Notes: a model not told the origin generated them from the sequence alone. Positions 1 through 10,643 are shown, counted from the stretch's first letter. The stretch is DNA of 64,000 bases from Artemisia argyi (GCA_030686995.1 CM060680.1:197643322-197707321); one strand, 5' to 3'. Numbers and translations: made by a program.

Positions 1-9
1 CATCTATAT

Positions 10-428
10 TTCGGACAATTACGAATGCATAGGCTATGTTTGGCGAGGGCTTAAATTGGGCTTATTAGGGCTTGAGCTTTTAAAATAAGCCGGTTAATAA
101 AATAAGTCTTGTTTGTTATGGGGCTTATGAAGAGGCTTATAAAATAAGTCGGCTAAAAACTTTAGCCTCATAAAAGGGGCTAAAAATTTTAGCCCGGGGA
201 TTTTGAAGAATAAATTACTTATTTTCCCACAAAAAAATTTAATATATACAAAAACTTATTTAATTATGTTATTTTTAGTAATTTTGCAATAATAAGCCTC
301 AACCCCAGCCCATTTGCCAAACAAGTTTATGCAAATACACATTTTAATTTCAGCTTATAATATAAGTCCTAGCCTCAGCTACAGCCTCAACCCGGCCCCA
401 ACCCATCCCATTTTGCCAAACATACTCG
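10..428. mobile_element. Possible MITE with terminal inverted repeats
   Basis: The left end (GGCTATGTTTGGC) and the reverse complement of the right end (GAGTATGTTTGGC) form an imperfect inverted repeat. Both ends are followed by purine-rich GGGCTT/GGGTTG sequence, and the interior has sub-terminal repeats of AAAATAAGCC/AATAAGTC. This is the look of a non-autonomous hAT-type MITE. I found no matching target-site duplication, so the exact borders and superfamily are uncertain. No coding potential is seen. Confidence 0.35.
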
Positions 429-778
429 AGTTTATTACAGTATATGCTCACATTTATAGGTGCGTAAAATGGCCACTTAACTATGTACTTTATATCAATT
501 TCAAGCAAATCAGATCTATGTCATACGACTATCAACCGGTATAACTAAATATATCAGTGACCTATTAAAATGCTACGTTTACTAAAAGTGGGGCTTGAAC
601 TTTTAGTTATACCCTCTAAATCATTTTTCGTAACATAAAGTCACATCTAAACTTTCATGTGTGTTACTTTGAGATTTAGAGTTAGGTTCGTAATTTTGGT
701 AAATAAAAAAATAAAAAAATAAAACTTGACATGAATTGGTGTAAAGGAAAGTAAACAGTTGTGTGATGACCTACGAGC

Positions 779-1454
779 GTAGAGATGCCAACAGGGCGGG
801 AGCCATCCTCATCCCCAAGCTCGATTATTAAAGTTCTCCTAAAACCTGCCTTGATGCTCATCGGGGATTTAATTGGAGCGCTCGTTGGGGCGCATGCTCC
901 CCTAAACCCGCTTCGTATTAGTCGGAGATCCTATATGGGTGTCCTTTTTGGGATGCAATTTTCGACAAAAGCAACATAATTTCATATTTATTATTATTTT
1001 TAGATTGTTAGTAACAATTTGAAGAATTAAGAACCTATTAATAGTCAATCACAAACAAGTCTTATTAAGTTTTCAACGATATACATAAATAATGATAAAT
1101 TACTCCGTTAAAAATTACAACTTAAAAATTATGATATTAAACAAGTTTGTTATAATCACAATTTTGTAATTTTACTAAGATAAAAAAACTAACAACATTA
1201 GAGAAATTTTTTTTTATTACGAAAATACTAAAAAAATGTATTATATAAATCTAGATATATTTGTATATGTGTATAAATTATTTGGGTAGAGCGGGGCGAT
1301 GTGGGGATGTTATTCCCTCTTCCCGCCCCAAACCCAATAAAATATCCGTTTGAAGCCCAAACCTGCCTTGTAACCTGATAAGCGTGCCGCCCCGCCTCAG
1401 TTAGTTCATATTCCGGATTTTGCCGTCAGGTTCTTGTTGTTTTGCCATCCCTAC
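779..1454. mobile_element. Non-autonomous hAT-like element
   Basis: The ends match as inverted repeats: GTAGAGATGCCAACA on the left and GTAGGGATGGCAAAACA read from the right. The 8-bp flanks are ctacgagc (771-778) and ctacgacc (1455-1462), agreeing at seven of eight positions, as expected of an aged hAT duplication. Sub-terminal GC-rich blocks (GGGCGGGAG; CCCGCCCC) surround an AT-rich core. There is no transposase open reading frame. The short frame at 785-979 lies inside the element and is not a gene. Confidence 0.55.
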
Positions 1455-1705
1455 CTACGACCTATGTATTTGTTTCAATAATACTGTTTGATGACCTACA
1501 ACCTACATTTCGCAACTCTTTCTCAAAAATAAAATGTTAAATAATTACTGGGCCGGTTTAGCTTCAAGTGTTTGGGCTAGTTTGGGTAGATCAACAAACT
1601 CTTATGCCCACCAGGCCTTGTCTTTATAAACATAATGGATGCATAAATGGGCTTGTTCTTTTCGGCATTTTTCTGTTTATGATATTTTGTAATCTTAGTT
1701 CAAAT

Positions 1706-2272
1706 TATGGGTGAGCAGAAAAACCGAAATATCCGAATAAACCGAAAATCAAAACCAAACCGAACCGAAAATAACCGAATCAAACTTATAACCGAACCAA
1801 ATTTGCCAAAACTGAACCAAACCGAACTTTTAATTCGGTTCTCGGTTTGGATATGGTTTTGGTAATCAAAACCGAAAACCGAACCGAAAACCGAATTCAT
1901 ATAAATTTATATATTTTTTATATATTTATATATATAAAAAGATCAATAAAACGTTATATATATATTTATATTTATATATATATATATATAAATAACAAAA
2001 AGATTCTATCCTAATATTAAAAAATACTTTTTATGTTTGAAATAACTTTTTTGGCAAAATATATTTGTATATTTTTCTTTTTTTTAAATAAAGTGTGTAA
2101 TTTGGTTAAACCGAAAACCGAACCGAACCAAACCGAACAAGAATTTAACCAAACCGAACCAAAAACCGAATTTGAATTCGGTTTGGTTTGGTTCACGGTT
2201 TGACCCTAAAAAGTTTTTTAACCGAATTAACCAAACCGAATTAACCGAAAACCGAACCGATCAACACCCCTA
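1706..2272. mobile_element. hAT-like MITE rich in ACCGAA repeats
   Basis: The element starts TATGGGTG and ends CACCCCTA (inverted: TAGGGGTG), flanked by a perfect 8-bp duplication GTTCAAAT at 1698-1705 and 2273-2280. Both terminal ~180 bp are built from degenerate ACCGAA/AACCGAACC words and flank a TA-rich core with short TATA runs. TIR start, 8-bp duplication and size (567 bp) fit a hAT-superfamily MITE. It carries no coding sequence. Confidence 0.72.
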
Positions 2273-2540
2273 GTTCAAATAAGATAGGTCTCGCGTCGCG
2301 TGTTGCGGCGGAGCTAATTTGTTATCTAGTTCTTTTGGGAACGTTTTTTATTTCTATTTTTTTATTAGTTTTTTACTGCAACCACTTAACTGTTGTGTTT
2401 ATGTTTTTAAGGTATGTTTTATGTATATATTTAGCCCATTTGCATAACCATTTTTTTTTATGTCACTGTATAAGTAAAAAAAAAATCCAAATTAAAAAAC
2501 CTACGTGCATAAACACATTTTACTTTTAAACACAACACTT

Positions 2541-2752
2541 ATAGGAGTTAATTATATATACACGTTAGTCCCTGTCGTCCTTGTTGGAGTTAATTATATA
2601 TCTCTGAAACTTCATAGAATTGTACGTTTTTTAGTCCCTGTGGATTTAGTTGCAAATCGTCCCTTGTAGGAGTTAATTATATATATGTAAAACTTCATGA
2701 AATTGTACGCTCTTAGTCCCTGTAAATTTAACTGCAAATAGTCCCTTGTGCA
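2541..2752. repeat. Degenerate tandem repeat, about 2.5 units
   Basis: Two and a half imperfect copies of a ~70-80-bp unit. GGAGTTAATTATATA recurs at about 2544, 2586 and 2668; CTTCATAGAATTGTACG/CTTCATGAAATTGTACG and TTAGTCCCTGT follow in order. The unequal spacing suggests old slippage or a fragment of a larger repeat. No gene is seen. Confidence 0.55.
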
Positions 2753-2827
2753 CAGCAAATAACCGAACCAACAAATAGGCCAATGGCTTCGGCCGGGCTA
2801 ATTTCAAGCCCCATACAAAATTACGTT

Positions 2828-2857
2828 TTTTTTTAGAACGACAAGTTAGTAGTTAGT
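2828..2857 (-). mobile_element. SINE tail fragment (split by gypsy insertion)
   Basis: Read on the minus strand this short stretch is CTAACTTGTCGTTCT followed by a run of A, the look of a SINE 3' end. It abuts the gypsy duplication TTAGT; across the gypsy element the minus-strand sequence at 8352-8548 carries the SINE promoter boxes. Together they make a ~220-bp SINE cut by the gypsy insertion. Sequence beyond the A run (ACGTAATTTTGTAT) resembles that beyond the head (ACGTAGTTGTTTTATA), a plausible worn SINE target duplication. Confidence 0.5.
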
Positions 2858-3189
2858 TGACACACTCTTATCTTGAAATCACTAAAGAAATGGAAGATAA
2901 GGATTCAATGGCAACAATATTCACTAATCTATAGAATTAGAAACAAGAATAGTGAAGGGATTGTTATTGATAGAATGAGTTTGTTACAAAGTAGTAGAAT
3001 TACAAGAGTAATTGGTTATAAAACTAAATGAATGATGAAAATGATTACAAGTGAAGTATTTAAGCTAAATGGGTGGTTTTGGCTTGTAACAGCTTTTGGC
3101 GCCAAAACCTCTAACAGAATAGTTTGACTTTTAGTCCTTTGACTTTCACTAATTGACTTTTGTTGACTTTATCAATTGAGCATGTATCA
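2858..3189 (-). repeat. 3' LTR of gypsy element
   Basis: This 332-bp LTR runs, on the minus strand, from TGATACATGC to ...GAGTGTGTCA. Inward of it the minus strand carries the polypurine tract AAGGGAGATGGAGT, which primes plus-strand synthesis. It differs from 8015-8346 at seven positions. Confidence 0.93.
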
Positions 3190-3219
3190 ACTCCATCTCC
3201 CTTAGAAAATTTCTAGACC

Positions 3220-4479
3220 TCAAGAAGCATCATCAAAATCAGGAAACCTTGTTAGTAAGTTAGCATAGATCTCCCATGTTGCTTCCTCAACTGGTCTATT
3301 AGTCCACTGAGTGAGAACATACATCACTGGCCTATTGTTCACCTTACCCAATCTTCTTTCCAAAATTGCCATTGGCTTGTAATCTAGCAACCCATCTTCT
3401 TTCAACTGAGGTAAATCTCCCATCTGTTGTCCATTCCCATGACATTTTTTCAATTGTGAAATATGGAAGACTGGAAGGATTTGGCTGTGATTTGGTAATT
3501 GCAGCTTGTAGGCCACTTCACCAATTTTCTCCTCAATCATAAAAGGGCCATAATACTTTGCTGACAACTTGTGTTGTTGACCTTGTCTCACAGTTACTTG
3601 CCTGTGTGGTTGTAACTTCAAGTAAACCCATGTTCCAACATCAAAATTTCTCTCAGTTCTGTGTTTATCAGCCTGGCTTCTCATTCTGTCTTGAGACCTT
3701 TTGAGGTGGAATTTTAACATCTGAATAGCTTCTTCCCTTGATTGTAGAGTTCTATCCACATTTTCCACTCTACTTTCACCAGCTACATATGGTATGTGTA
3801 TGGGTGGTGTTTGGCAATAAACCACTTCATAGGGTGTTGTTTGAATGGCAGAATGGAAATTAGTATTATACCAAAATTCAGCTAAAGGCAACCATTTGAC
3901 CCATTCTTTTGGCTTCTCGCCACACATACACCTCAAATAACAACCCAAGCATCTGTTCACCACCTCAGTCTGACCATCTGTCTGAGGATGGTAAGCAGTT
4001 GACAACTTCAGCTTTACTTTCAATTCACTGAACAAAGATTTCCAAAAATTGCTAATGAAAATCTTGTCCCTATCACTTACAATGGACTGAGGAAGACCAT
4101 GTAACCTATACACCCCATCCAAGAACACTTGTGTCACTTGACTAGCAGTAAATGGGTGTGACAATGCTATGAAATGAGCATACTTACTCAATCTATCCAC
4201 AATCACCATAATCACTGACTTCCCATGAGACATTGGAAGCTTTTCAATGAAATCCATTGACACTTCAGTCCAAATTCTTTCTGGTATAGGCAATGGTTGG
4301 ATGAGACCAGGATAAGCACTCAAGTCAGGTTTCTGCCTTTGACACATATCACAATCCCTGACCCACTGTTTAACCAGTTTCTTTAACCCTTTCCAATAGA
4401 AAATTGCTCCCAACTTTTTAGCAGTCACATGCACCCCAGAATGTCCACCAATAGCATCTCCATGAAAGTGATTAACCAA
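3220..4479 (-). pseudogene. Gypsy integrase with chromodomain
   Basis: C-terminal part of the Pol polyprotein, about 419 residues after the TAG at 4480-4482. Integrase inserts the cDNA into chromosomes. The zinc-binding HHCC module is visible (H6, H13, C43, C46), followed by the DDE core: D76 in MDFIE, D136 in VSDRD and E172 in DGQTEVVN. A GPY/F-type region (KYYGPF) follows, then a C-terminal chromodomain-like segment (ILERRLGK...VLTQW...EEATWE), which in chromoviruses directs insertion to marked chromatin. The first codon after the break is TTG, so this is not an independent gene but the continuation of the upstream frame. All catalytic residues are present. Confidence 0.9.
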
Positions 4480-5754
4480 CTACTTCCTCAATTCTTCATC
4501 AGCCCCTACAACCACCTTTCCTTTCCTTTTCAAAACACCATCTTGCCAAGTGTACTTGTTTCCATGATAAGTGTTGTCAACTAATGATTGAATCAATTGT
4601 TGTACATCAATGTCAGACTGCCAACTTCTTTTTACCATATCCCAAACATCACTTGCCACAGTAGAAACTGCCAATTGCAACAGAGTTCCACCATGATCAC
4701 TTCTAGATAAGGCATCAGCTACCATGTTCTCACTTCCCTTCTTGTACACAATCTCATAGTCAAAGCCTAACAGTTTAGGAAGCCATTTCATTTGAAAAGG
4801 GGTAGTCAACTTTTGGTTCAATAGGTACTTAAGACTAAAATGGTCTGTTCTAATCTTAAAGTGCCTATCCAACAAATAACCTTTCCACTTCTCCAAAGCT
4901 GTTACCACTGCTAGAAACTCCTTCTCATATGTTGATAATGACTGATGCTTAAGAGATAATGTTTTACTCAAATAAGCTAAAGGGTGACCATTTTGACACA
5001 ATACAGCCCCAATACCTGTACCAGAAGCATCAGTTTCTATCACAAACTCTTGTTCAAAATCTGGTAACCCCAACACTGGTGCTTTGATCATAGCTTCCTT
5101 GAGTTGATTGAAAGCTTCTTCTGCAACATTAGACCACTTGAAAGCATTCTTCTTAAGCAAAGTTGTTAAGGGTTGACTAATGATTGCATAATTCTTGATG
5201 AATCTTCTATAATAACCAGTTAAACCCAGAAAACCTCTGAGTTGTTTGATTGTTTGAGGACTTGGCCAATTCTGCATAGCTTCTACTTTAGTAGGATCTG
5301 TAGCAATTCCATCAGCAGATAAAATATGGCCTAGATATTCAACTTGTGGCACAGCAAAACAACATTTACTCTTCTTGGCAAACAAGAGGTGATCTTGCAT
5401 CACTTGTAACACTAGCTTTAAGTGATCACAATGCTCTGCCACAGACTTGCTGTATATGAGAATATCATCAAAAAACACTAGCACAAACTTTCTGAGAAAA
5501 GGCTTGAACACAATATTCATCAATGACTGAAATGTAGATGGAGCATTTGTGAGACCAAAAGGCATTACCAGGAATTCATAGTGCCCTTCATGAGTTCTAA
5601 AAGCTGTCTTGTGGATATCACTTTCTTTCATTCTTATCTGATGGTAGCCTGACCTCAGATCCAATTTAGTAAACACCACAGCTCCATTCAATTCATCAAT
5701 TAGTTCTTCTATCACAGGAATAGGAAACTTATCCTTAACTGTATGCTTATTCAA
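4480..5754 (-). pseudogene. Gypsy reverse transcriptase and RNase H
   Basis: Middle of Pol, about 424 residues. The RT fingers/palm are intact, with [10 protein letters not shown] near residue 31 and the catalytic FFDD at about 94-97. The connection leads to RNase H with the acidic set in TDASG (D242), YEKEFL (E278), RTDH (D304) and ADALSR (D347). It converts element RNA to double-stranded DNA in the virus-like particle. The frame is cut off from its N-terminal RT part by a TGA at 5758-5760, where relatives carry Arg; CGA to TGA is a CpG-type transition. It ends at a TAG (4480-4482) just before the integrase HHCC, consistent with CAG to TAG. Confidence 0.92.
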
Positions 5755-5757
5755 TTC

Positions 5758-7194
5758 TCAATAGTCCACACACATTCTCCATGAACCATCCTTCTTTTTA
5801 ACCATGACTATTGGAGATGAAAAAGGACTTTGACTAGACCTTATCACCCCAGAGTCCAACAACTCCTTGACCATTGCTTCAATTGCATCCTTTTGGTTAG
5901 GAGGGTGTCTGTAGGGTCTCACATTAATGGGTTGAGTGTTTGGAACAAGAGGAATATGATGATCATGTAACCTGTGAGGAGGTAACTCAGTTGGCACAGC
6001 AAACACACTATCATAATGGTTCACAACTTTTTCCACCTCTGCATTCATTTCCTTCTGTCCTTCAATTTGACACAAAGAAACTGGATACACACAAAGAGCC
6101 ATAGAAGATAACTCTGCCTGTCTAAACTGAGCATTTCTAGTAGCATTCTTACCCTGCATCCAATGAATAGTAGAATTTGTTGTACCCCTCAACACAATTC
6201 TTCTACCATTATACATGAATTTCATAGTCAATTTCTTAAAATCACACAACATTTCTCCCAATGTAGACAGCCACTGGACTCCCGACACCATTTCACAACC
6301 CCCAAGTGGTAACAACATTACATCACTGACAAAAGTTTGACCTTGAAAAGTCCATTTGAACCCTCTACACTCATAAGTACTCAACATGTCTTGGCCATTC
6401 GCCACAGAAACCTTAAGAGGTGATGTTCTAATCAATTTGCAGCCTAAATTTTTAGCAGTAGTTTCATCCAGAAAATTGTGAGTACTTCCTGAATCTACCA
6501 AAGTATGCAAAGTCTTCTTTCCAACCACACCCTTAACTCTCATGGTTTGATATGAATTAACTCCTGACAAAGCATTCAAAGAGATTTGTGGACTTTCAAT
6601 ATTATGTAAATCAGTTTCCACTTGTTCATCTTCCTGGCAATCCTCCCATACTTCAACATTATTCTCATCCAAACACTCCTTATCTGTTTCACAAACCACT
6701 TCCAAAGAATGTAACTGACCACTACACTTATGCCCAGGGAAATACCTTTGTTCACAGTAAAAACATTGGTTTTTTGCCCTTTTTTCCTCCAACTCTTTTT
6801 GAGTCAACTGTTTTCTATAAGGCATGTTATTATTGGTAGTTTTAGTTGCAGGCAAAGCTAAAGTCTGAGTAGCAGGTCTTGGCAAGATCCCATAACCTCT
6901 ATTGCTATAATTGCTATAATTGATATTAGCAGATCTAGCAGTTGATGGTTGAGTATTATACCTTGCTTTCATAGTAGTATTGGTGGTTTCTTGCATTCTT
7001 GCCATGCAAAATGCATCAGACAATGTGATCAACTTGAACATCCTTATAGGCATGAAAATCTCATCCTTCAACCCTCCAAGAAAGAGACTCACAGTAATAG
7101 ATTCAGGCAAATCAACTCTATTCAACAAGCTTTCAAACTGATCTTGATAAGACTGCACACTACCAGTTTGTTTCAAGTTCTTCAAATCCACCAT
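5758..7194 (-). pseudogene. Gypsy Gag C-terminus, protease, RT start
   Basis: A 478-residue stretch in the frame shared with RT and integrase. It begins in the capsid region of Gag, then shows a nucleocapsid zinc knuckle (CFYC...GHKC, residues 144-157) and an aspartic protease with the active-site triad DSG at about 234-236 in TLVDSGSTHNF. The C-terminus is the start of RT (VKKKDGSWRMCVDY), terminated by TGA at 5758-5760. The protease cleaves Gag-Pol during particle maturation. The apparent start is an ORF-finder artefact: upstream Gag sits in another frame at 7182-7724, so a frameshift separates the two. Confidence 0.88.
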
Positions 7195-7724
7195 GGGATC
7201 ATCAAAAGCTGCTCCAAATTTTCCAGTACTTCTTGTTCATACAACTCCCAAGAACAGCCTTCCCCATTTCTTCTAATGAACTGTTGATGCCAAGTGAGAG
7301 CCCTATCATACACATGCATAGATGCCATCTCTACTTTCATGTGATCTTGAACATTGTCAATTTTGAAGAACTGATTACATCTGAAAACCCACCCTTTCAC
7401 ATCATCACCATTGAATTTAGGAAATTCAATCTTAGACATCCTACCATATGGCATCATTTGTTGACCACCATTTTGGCCACCATTTCTTGGAACTGAACCA
7501 CCACCATTATTTCCATGACTTGTTCCTTCTCCATTTATGTTTCTTGCCAATTGCTGTTGGAACACGTTTTGTTGTTGCACAATATCATCCAATCTACGGT
7601 TGATACCCTCAAGAACAGCCGCAAAGCCATTAACAGGTTCATCCATAGACTCTACAGTTGGATTTGTTGTCATTTGAGTTGTTCTTGTATTCACCACCAT
7701 CTCAGTATTGTTACTACGCATCAA
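7182..7724 (-). pseudogene. Gypsy Gag N-terminus
   Basis: 180 residues, with the likely start MMRSNN at 7724 or an internal Met. A low-complexity N-terminus rich in Asn, Gln and Gly (about residues 50-90) is followed by a capsid-type retrotransposon gag segment: IEFPKFNGDD, GWVFRCNQFF and LTWHQQFIRR. Gag forms the particle that packages element RNA. After residue ~165 the frame departs from the family sequence and stops at 7182, while the expected continuation (AAFDDPMVDLKN) is read one frame over. An indel near 7205-7227 therefore breaks Gag-Pol. The gene begins about 280 bp inside the 5' LTR and primer site. Confidence 0.85.
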
Positions 7725-8000
7725 CTATTGGAGTAACAACTACTAGATCTTGCTCTGACCACCCAAATCAACTGCTGCTGATCAGCTTGTTCGAAGTTAA
7801 AAAATTTAATGAGATTATCCGTTAACCTCGTGATCGTACAGTTATTTGGCACTGATCTGATGTAATAGAGCAAGTGAAATCATGGGTGACTGATTTCGTG
7901 ACCGGAAAATCTTGTTATGTCGCCGGAATTTGACCGGAGAAGACAACCGGACCTTCAAGAACAGCAGTGTACTATTCTTGAAAATGAGTGCCAGGAAGTC

Positions 8001-8012
8001 GCTCTGATACCA
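8001..8012 (-). other. Primer-binding site, initiator-Met tRNA
   Basis: On the minus strand this reads TGGTATCAGAGC, complementary to the 3' end of plant tRNA-iMet, two bases inside the 5' LTR. It fixes the orientation of the gypsy element and the inner border of the LTR. Confidence 0.92.
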
Positions 8013-8014
8013 AT

Positions 8015-8346
8015 TGAAACACTCTTATCTTGAAATCACTAAAGAAATGGAAGATAAGGATTTAATGGCAACAATATTCACTAATCTATAGAATTAGAAA
8101 CAAGAATAGTGAAGGGATTGTTATTGATAGAATGAGTTTGTTACAAAGTAGGAGAATTACAAGAGTAATTGGTTATAAAACTGAATGAATGATGAAAATG
8201 ATTACAAGTGAAGTATTTAAGCTAAATGGGTGGTTTTGGCTTGTAACAGCTTTTGGCGCCAAAACCCCAAACAGAATAGTTTGACTTTTAGTCCTTTAAC
8301 TTTCACTAATTGACTTTTGTTGACTTTATCAATTGAGCATGTATCA
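8015..8346 (-). repeat. 5' LTR of gypsy element
   Basis: This 332-bp LTR drives minus-strand transcription of the element. It begins on the minus strand with TGATACATGC, directly next to the duplicated target TTAGT (8347-8351), and ends two bases before the primer site. Confidence 0.93.
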
Positions 8347-8351
8347 TTAGT

Positions 8352-8548
8352 GATCCGAGGCCACAATGGCATCCAATTGGGCAGTATGCAAGCCTCAAAC
8401 CTTTCTTCTTAGGGGATAAACCCCACTCATGCTTCTATTTATTTCGGGCCCCTGAAGGTCCGTAGTGAGACTCGAACCTAAGACCTTTTCAAAGTAACCT
8501 CCCCAAGGTTACTCTTTGTGGCCAACTGATCTAGCCCAGTTGGTTATA
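8352..8548 (-). mobile_element. tRNA-derived SINE, head and body
   Basis: The minus strand contains a Pol III type-2 internal promoter: A box TAGATCAGTTGG (plus 8522-8533) and B box GGTTCGAGTCTC (plus 8467-8478), about 45 bases apart, as in tRNA-derived SINEs. The body continues to the gypsy TTAGT at 8347-8351, and the A-rich tail lies on the other side of the gypsy element (2828-2857). The tRNA-like part is not a foldable full tRNA, so it is not a tRNA gene. Confidence 0.65.
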
Positions 8549-8571
8549 AAACAACTACGTTTACATGTGGG

Positions 8572-8573
<2 letters not shown>

Positions 8574-8656
<83 letters not shown>
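8574..8656. repeat. (TA)n microsatellite
   Basis: About 41 uninterrupted TA units, directly abutting the inverted-repeat element that starts at 8657. Confidence 0.97.
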
Positions 8657-8659
<3 letters not shown>

Positions 8660-8888
8660 GCTTTATTTTCAGAACCCTGTTAAGTGCGGGAACTGCGAGA
8701 ACTCCAATTTTGCATTAGAAAACATGCGTGTTCATATAAAACATGTATGTTTTCTTACATACACATGCCTGCGTATTAAGGTGTATGTAAGAAAACATAC
8801 ATGTTTTATATGAACATGCATGTTTTCTAATGCATAATTGGAGTTCTCGCAGTTCCCGCATTTAACAAGGTTCTAAAAATAAAACCAT
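8657..8888. mobile_element. Hairpin element flanked by (TA)n
   Basis: A near-perfect ~230-bp palindrome. The left arm begins GGGGCTTTATTTTCAGAACC, and the right arm inverted begins GGTTTTATTTTTAGAACC. Both continue AAGTGCGGGAACTGCGAGAAC (AAATGCGGG on the right) and then ATGCATTAGAAAACATG-like stems. The element sits within TA repeats, as in microsatellite-associated elements such as rice Micron; assignment to that group is an inference. It has no coding sequence. Confidence 0.7.
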
Positions 8889-9054
8889 TTTGCATTGCTC
8901 TATTGCACTTAACAGGTTTTTATATAAACATGTATGATGTGTATTAAGGTGTATGTAAGAAAACATACATTTTTTTTTATGAACATGCATGTTTTCTAAT
9001 GCAAAATTGGAATTCTCGCAGTTCTCACACTTAACAGCATTCTGAAAATAAATA

Positions 9055-9058
<4 letters not shown>
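8889..9058. mobile_element. Partial copy of the (TA)n hairpin element
   Basis: It repeats the right half of the preceding hairpin: GTATTAAGGTGTATGTAAG, then GAACATGCATGTTTTCTAATGC, GAATTCTCGCAGTTCTC and CACTTAACAG. It ends at another (TA)n tract. Divergence from 8657-8888 shows an older duplication or a second insertion. Confidence 0.6.

Positions 9059-9133
<75 letters not shown>
9059..9133. repeat. (TA)n microsatellite
   Basis: A pure TA tract of about 37 units separating two inverted-repeat elements. The Tyr-Ile-rich frames read across it are artefacts. Confidence 0.97.
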
Positions 9134-9136
<3 letters not shown>

Positions 9137-9542
9137 AGACTTTCTTGTGAAAACCATCTTATCTGCGAATACTGAGAGAACCACCAAAAACATACATGCA
9201 CGCCTTTTAAAATAAAATAAAAATAATGCAAATCACTAATAATCGTAAGTATCCACCATTGTTCTTCAATATTATCATGAACTCATCATCTTTTTTCACA
9301 AAAACCTTACACACGGCCGTAATATTGCCGTTACACGCCTTATAAGAACACACATGCACACTTTTAAAGAAAAATTTTGTATTGCCAATTTCTTATCAAA
9401 TTCTTTATAACAACTATGTTTTTTTTAACATGTATGTTGTTTTTAGAACATATGTGCAAAAATACTATTATTGAAGACGTGCATGTATGTTTTTGGTGGT
9501 TCTCTCAGTTCTCGCAGATAAGATGGTTCTCGTAAGAAAGTC

Positions 9543-9546
<4 letters not shown>
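9134..9546. mobile_element. Second inverted-repeat element in (TA)n
   Basis: The left arm AGGAGACTTTCTTGTG...CCATCTTATCTGCGAATACTGAGAGAACC matches the inverted right arm (GTGAGACTTTCTTACG, then CCATCTTATCTGCGAGAACTGAGAGAACC), with CATACATGCACG continuing both arms. It is a different family from 8657-8888, but shares the lodging between TA tracts and the phrase TGCGAGAACT near the ends. The centre is AT-rich and non-coding. Confidence 0.65.
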
Positions 9547-9636
<90 letters not shown>

Positions 9637-9638
9637 TT
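9547..9638. repeat. (TA)n followed by poly(T)
   Basis: TA repeats to 9619, then about 19 T. This is the right flank of the inverted-repeat element. Confidence 0.95.
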
Positions 9639-10392
9639 CTTAATATGAAACAATTATGTATACAAATATGTACTCTGCTATAAAAGTGCCCGAATTATAG
9701 CTAATGTCGACCTTTATTGGTTTCTACATTAAATAATTCGATTAAATGCAGAAAACTGATATTGTTACAAGAAGATGAAGATGTGTGATAAATTTCATTT
9801 TCACAAAGATATAAACAAAAAATTGTTAATTTGTCATACTCATACAACTTTTTTTTAGCTTATTCGGCTCTACTTATAGTTAATAAGCATTTTCAAGCTT
9901 AATTCTAGCTTATTTGGCAAAGGCCAACAACGGATTTTCTTTTGTATTTTTTGAATAAGTTGTGGCCTCGATATAGACAGTACATAAAACCCTAAAAAGA
10001 AGAGAAAAATTAATTTCCATGGTTACCCAGACACAATAAATTTGATAATGATTGCAAGATACGATTTCTAATGCATAAAAAACATTGACTCGTGCAGCTA
10101 TCCTTGTAAAAAATAACTATCATAATCGAAGTTATTTCGATATATTGATAAAAAAATACAAATACCAATAAAACACGTTGAGAAAAGACTAAACCATGGT
10201 GGAGCCGGGGTATGAAACGACATACAGTATATAAAACAAATTATAAGACCATATAGTAAATGTTGCGGACCACATTACTGAGCTTTTTTGTACAAACATT
10301 ACTGACCTGAATATCATATTTTAATATTGTACGACAGGCCTATATTAATATCGTTGTCTCTTGTATATGACCCATAAGATTCTTATCTTCTG
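9639..10392. other. No gene seen
   Basis: AT-rich sequence with no convincing coding frame, promoter or repeat that I can name. Confidence 0.5.
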
Positions 10393-10395
10393 TAA

Positions 10396-10643
10396 GAGCA
10401 TGAACAATGGTAAAAAGCTTTGATGACTTTTTACATTTATGGCCATAAATGCTAAGATTGGTTTGTCTTGATAAATTTATGGCAACTTTTGCAAATGAAA
10501 AGCTATTCCTTTAAAGACTTGGCTGGTGCAAAGTCTTTCTTACAAACCTTCTAAAAAGTCTTCATATATAATGGTAAAAAGCTTTTGGAAAGGTTTATCA
10601 AATAGTGAAAAGCTTTGTGTAAAATGCCCCATTGCAGATGCTC
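10396..10643. mobile_element. PIF/Harbinger-type MITE
   Basis: A 248-bp element with inverted ends GAGCATGAACAATGG and (from the right) GAGCATCTGCAATGG, flanked by the 3-bp duplication TAA (10393-10395 and 10644-10646). Internal inverted copies of AAAAAGCTTTTG and AAAGTCTT are also visible. A GAGCATC-type end with a TAA/TTA duplication is characteristic of Tourist/PIF-Harbinger MITEs. Confidence 0.75.

Larger units (their letters stand above)
2858..8346 (-). mobile_element. Complete Ty3/gypsy chromovirus
   Basis: A 5.5-kb LTR retrotransposon in minus orientation. It has two 332-bp LTRs (2858-3189 and 8015-8346), a perfect 5-bp duplication TTAGT (2853-2857 and 8347-8351), a primer-binding site complementary to initiator-Met tRNA (8001-8012) and a polypurine tract at 3190-3203. 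I counted seven differences between the LTRs (about 2.1%), which marks a fairly recent insertion. Gag, protease, RT, RNase H, integrase and a chromodomain occur in standard Ty3 order. Two in-frame stops (TGA at 5758-5760, TAG at 4480-4482) and a frameshift near 7205-7227 make this copy non-autonomous as it stands. Confidence 0.95.

Noticed and set aside
785..979. Small 64-residue frame
   Set aside because: Lies within a hAT-like MITE, no start context or homology.
2283..2330. Helitron 3' end from GCGTCGCGTGTTGCGGCGG and a following CTAGTT
   Set aside because: The stem is weak and no matching 5' end was found.
8460..8548. A tRNA gene from the A and B boxes
   Set aside because: No cloverleaf, no acceptor stem; the context is a SINE.
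8996..9231. Tyr-Ile repeat proteins
   Set aside because: Translation of (TA)n.
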